This document shows, in pieces, positions 63,718 to 64,000 of a stretch of DNA of 64,000 nt; position 1 is the first letter of the stretch; the number at the start of each line of letters is the position of its first letter. The notes beneath the pieces are model-generated. The model had not been told where the DNA came from, did not search any database, and saw nothing but the letters and a program-made list of their open reading frames with translations. The position numbers and the translations under genes are program-made. Source of the DNA: Methanosarcina siciliae T4/M (lineage in GTDB: Archaea; Halobacteriota; Methanosarcinia; Methanosarcinales; Methanosarcinaceae); the NCBI RefSeq assembly GCF_000970085.1, contig NZ_CP009506.1:4464001-4528000 (forward strand), in the 5' to 3' direction.

Positions 63718-64000
63718 ATGAAACTAACAAGAAAAAAGATTACAGGAAACTTACTGAGAAGTCTTGCAGTCCTTCTGTTGTTCAGCCTTGGGGCGTGTAC
63801 GGCTGCCGGTGAAGAACTCTATTTTGAGCCCCAGGAGGCTGTTTTTTCAGATACCGTCTCCGTAGCAAATCTGAGTTTCTATCTTGATCAAGCACCTTCC
63901 GGGCTTTCGGGGTACAACCTGACTCTCAGCATAAGTGACCCTTCAGTTGCCAGGATAACGGGAGTGGAGTTTCCTTCCTGGGTAAGCTTGAATAACAGTT
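63718..64000 (+). CDS. Secreted cohesin-like protein, 3' end outside window
   Basis: 94 residues visible. Basic N-terminus, hydrophobic segment and LGAC, which could be a signal peptide or lipobox; then LYFEPQEAVFSDTVSVANLSF...APSGLSGYNLTLSISDPSVARITGVEFPSWV, a cohesin-like domain start. GGGAAG six bases upstream favours ATG 63718; an in-frame ATG at 63703 is possible. Only 33 bases after the 62785 gene, so probably co-transcribed. Confidence 0.75.
   Translation, partial: MKLTRKKITGNLLRSLAVLLLFSLGACTAAGEELYFEPQEAVFSDTVSVANLSFYLDQAPSGLSGYNLTLSISDPSVARITGVEFPSWVSLNNS

Overview
The window is an array of secreted and surface-anchored protein genes from a methanogenic archaeon, most likely Methanosarcina or a close relative. 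The grounds are giant mosaics of PKD domains, PQQ-like beta-propellers and NosD-like beta-helices, cohesin/dockerin modules in archaeal-type secreted proteins, PGF-type C-terminal sorting signals, TATA-type promoters with T-rich terminators, and abundant N-glycosylation sequons. I cannot fix the species. No housekeeping gene, rRNA, tRNA or CRISPR array is present.

Layout, left to right. 1-44193 (+) holds ten surface-protein genes: a 5'-truncated propeller/PKD gene (1-2891), then 4050, 11391, 16478, the pairs 22910/24285, 30987/33248 and 38234/40246. 44629-54174 (-) holds a PGF-pre-PGF surface protein, a one-propeller protein, and a 2118-residue CobN-like chelatase with a signal peptide and a C-terminal membrane anchor. 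54175-57212 is mostly non-coding, with a decayed transposase and leader RNA elements. 57213-62672 is another giant dockerin protein whose middle is nearly identical to 1-2470. The window closes with a membrane-anchored cohesin-like protein (62785) and the start of a second cohesin-like protein (63718).

Six proteins end in the same pair of modules, a cohesin-like domain and a dockerin with two EF-hand calcium loops. Two neighbouring proteins carry cohesin-like domains without a dockerin, one with a PGF-type anchor. Together they look like a self-assembling, calcium-dependent surface complex that displays propellers, beta-helices, PKD rods and one BspA-type leucine-rich array. This assembly is inferred from domain content.

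The most unusual feature is regulatory. Seven transcription units (before 4050, 11391, 16478, 22910, 30987, 38234, 57213) share a promoter-like box 660-940 nt upstream of the start codon. It is followed by two copies of one folded RNA module. Each module has an outer stem, a small hairpin around GGTCCGAAA, a variable third stem, and a 3' hairpin whose right arm is the ribosome binding site. Stems are kept while their sequences change. I do not recognise this RNA as a known class; it behaves like a tandem riboswitch or protein-binding leader.

The island has been reshuffled by recombination: near-identical 2-kb blocks, whole-domain gains and losses, gene fission/fusion, swapped C-terminal tails whose 3' remnants persist as terminators, and a MITE copied along with its host segment.
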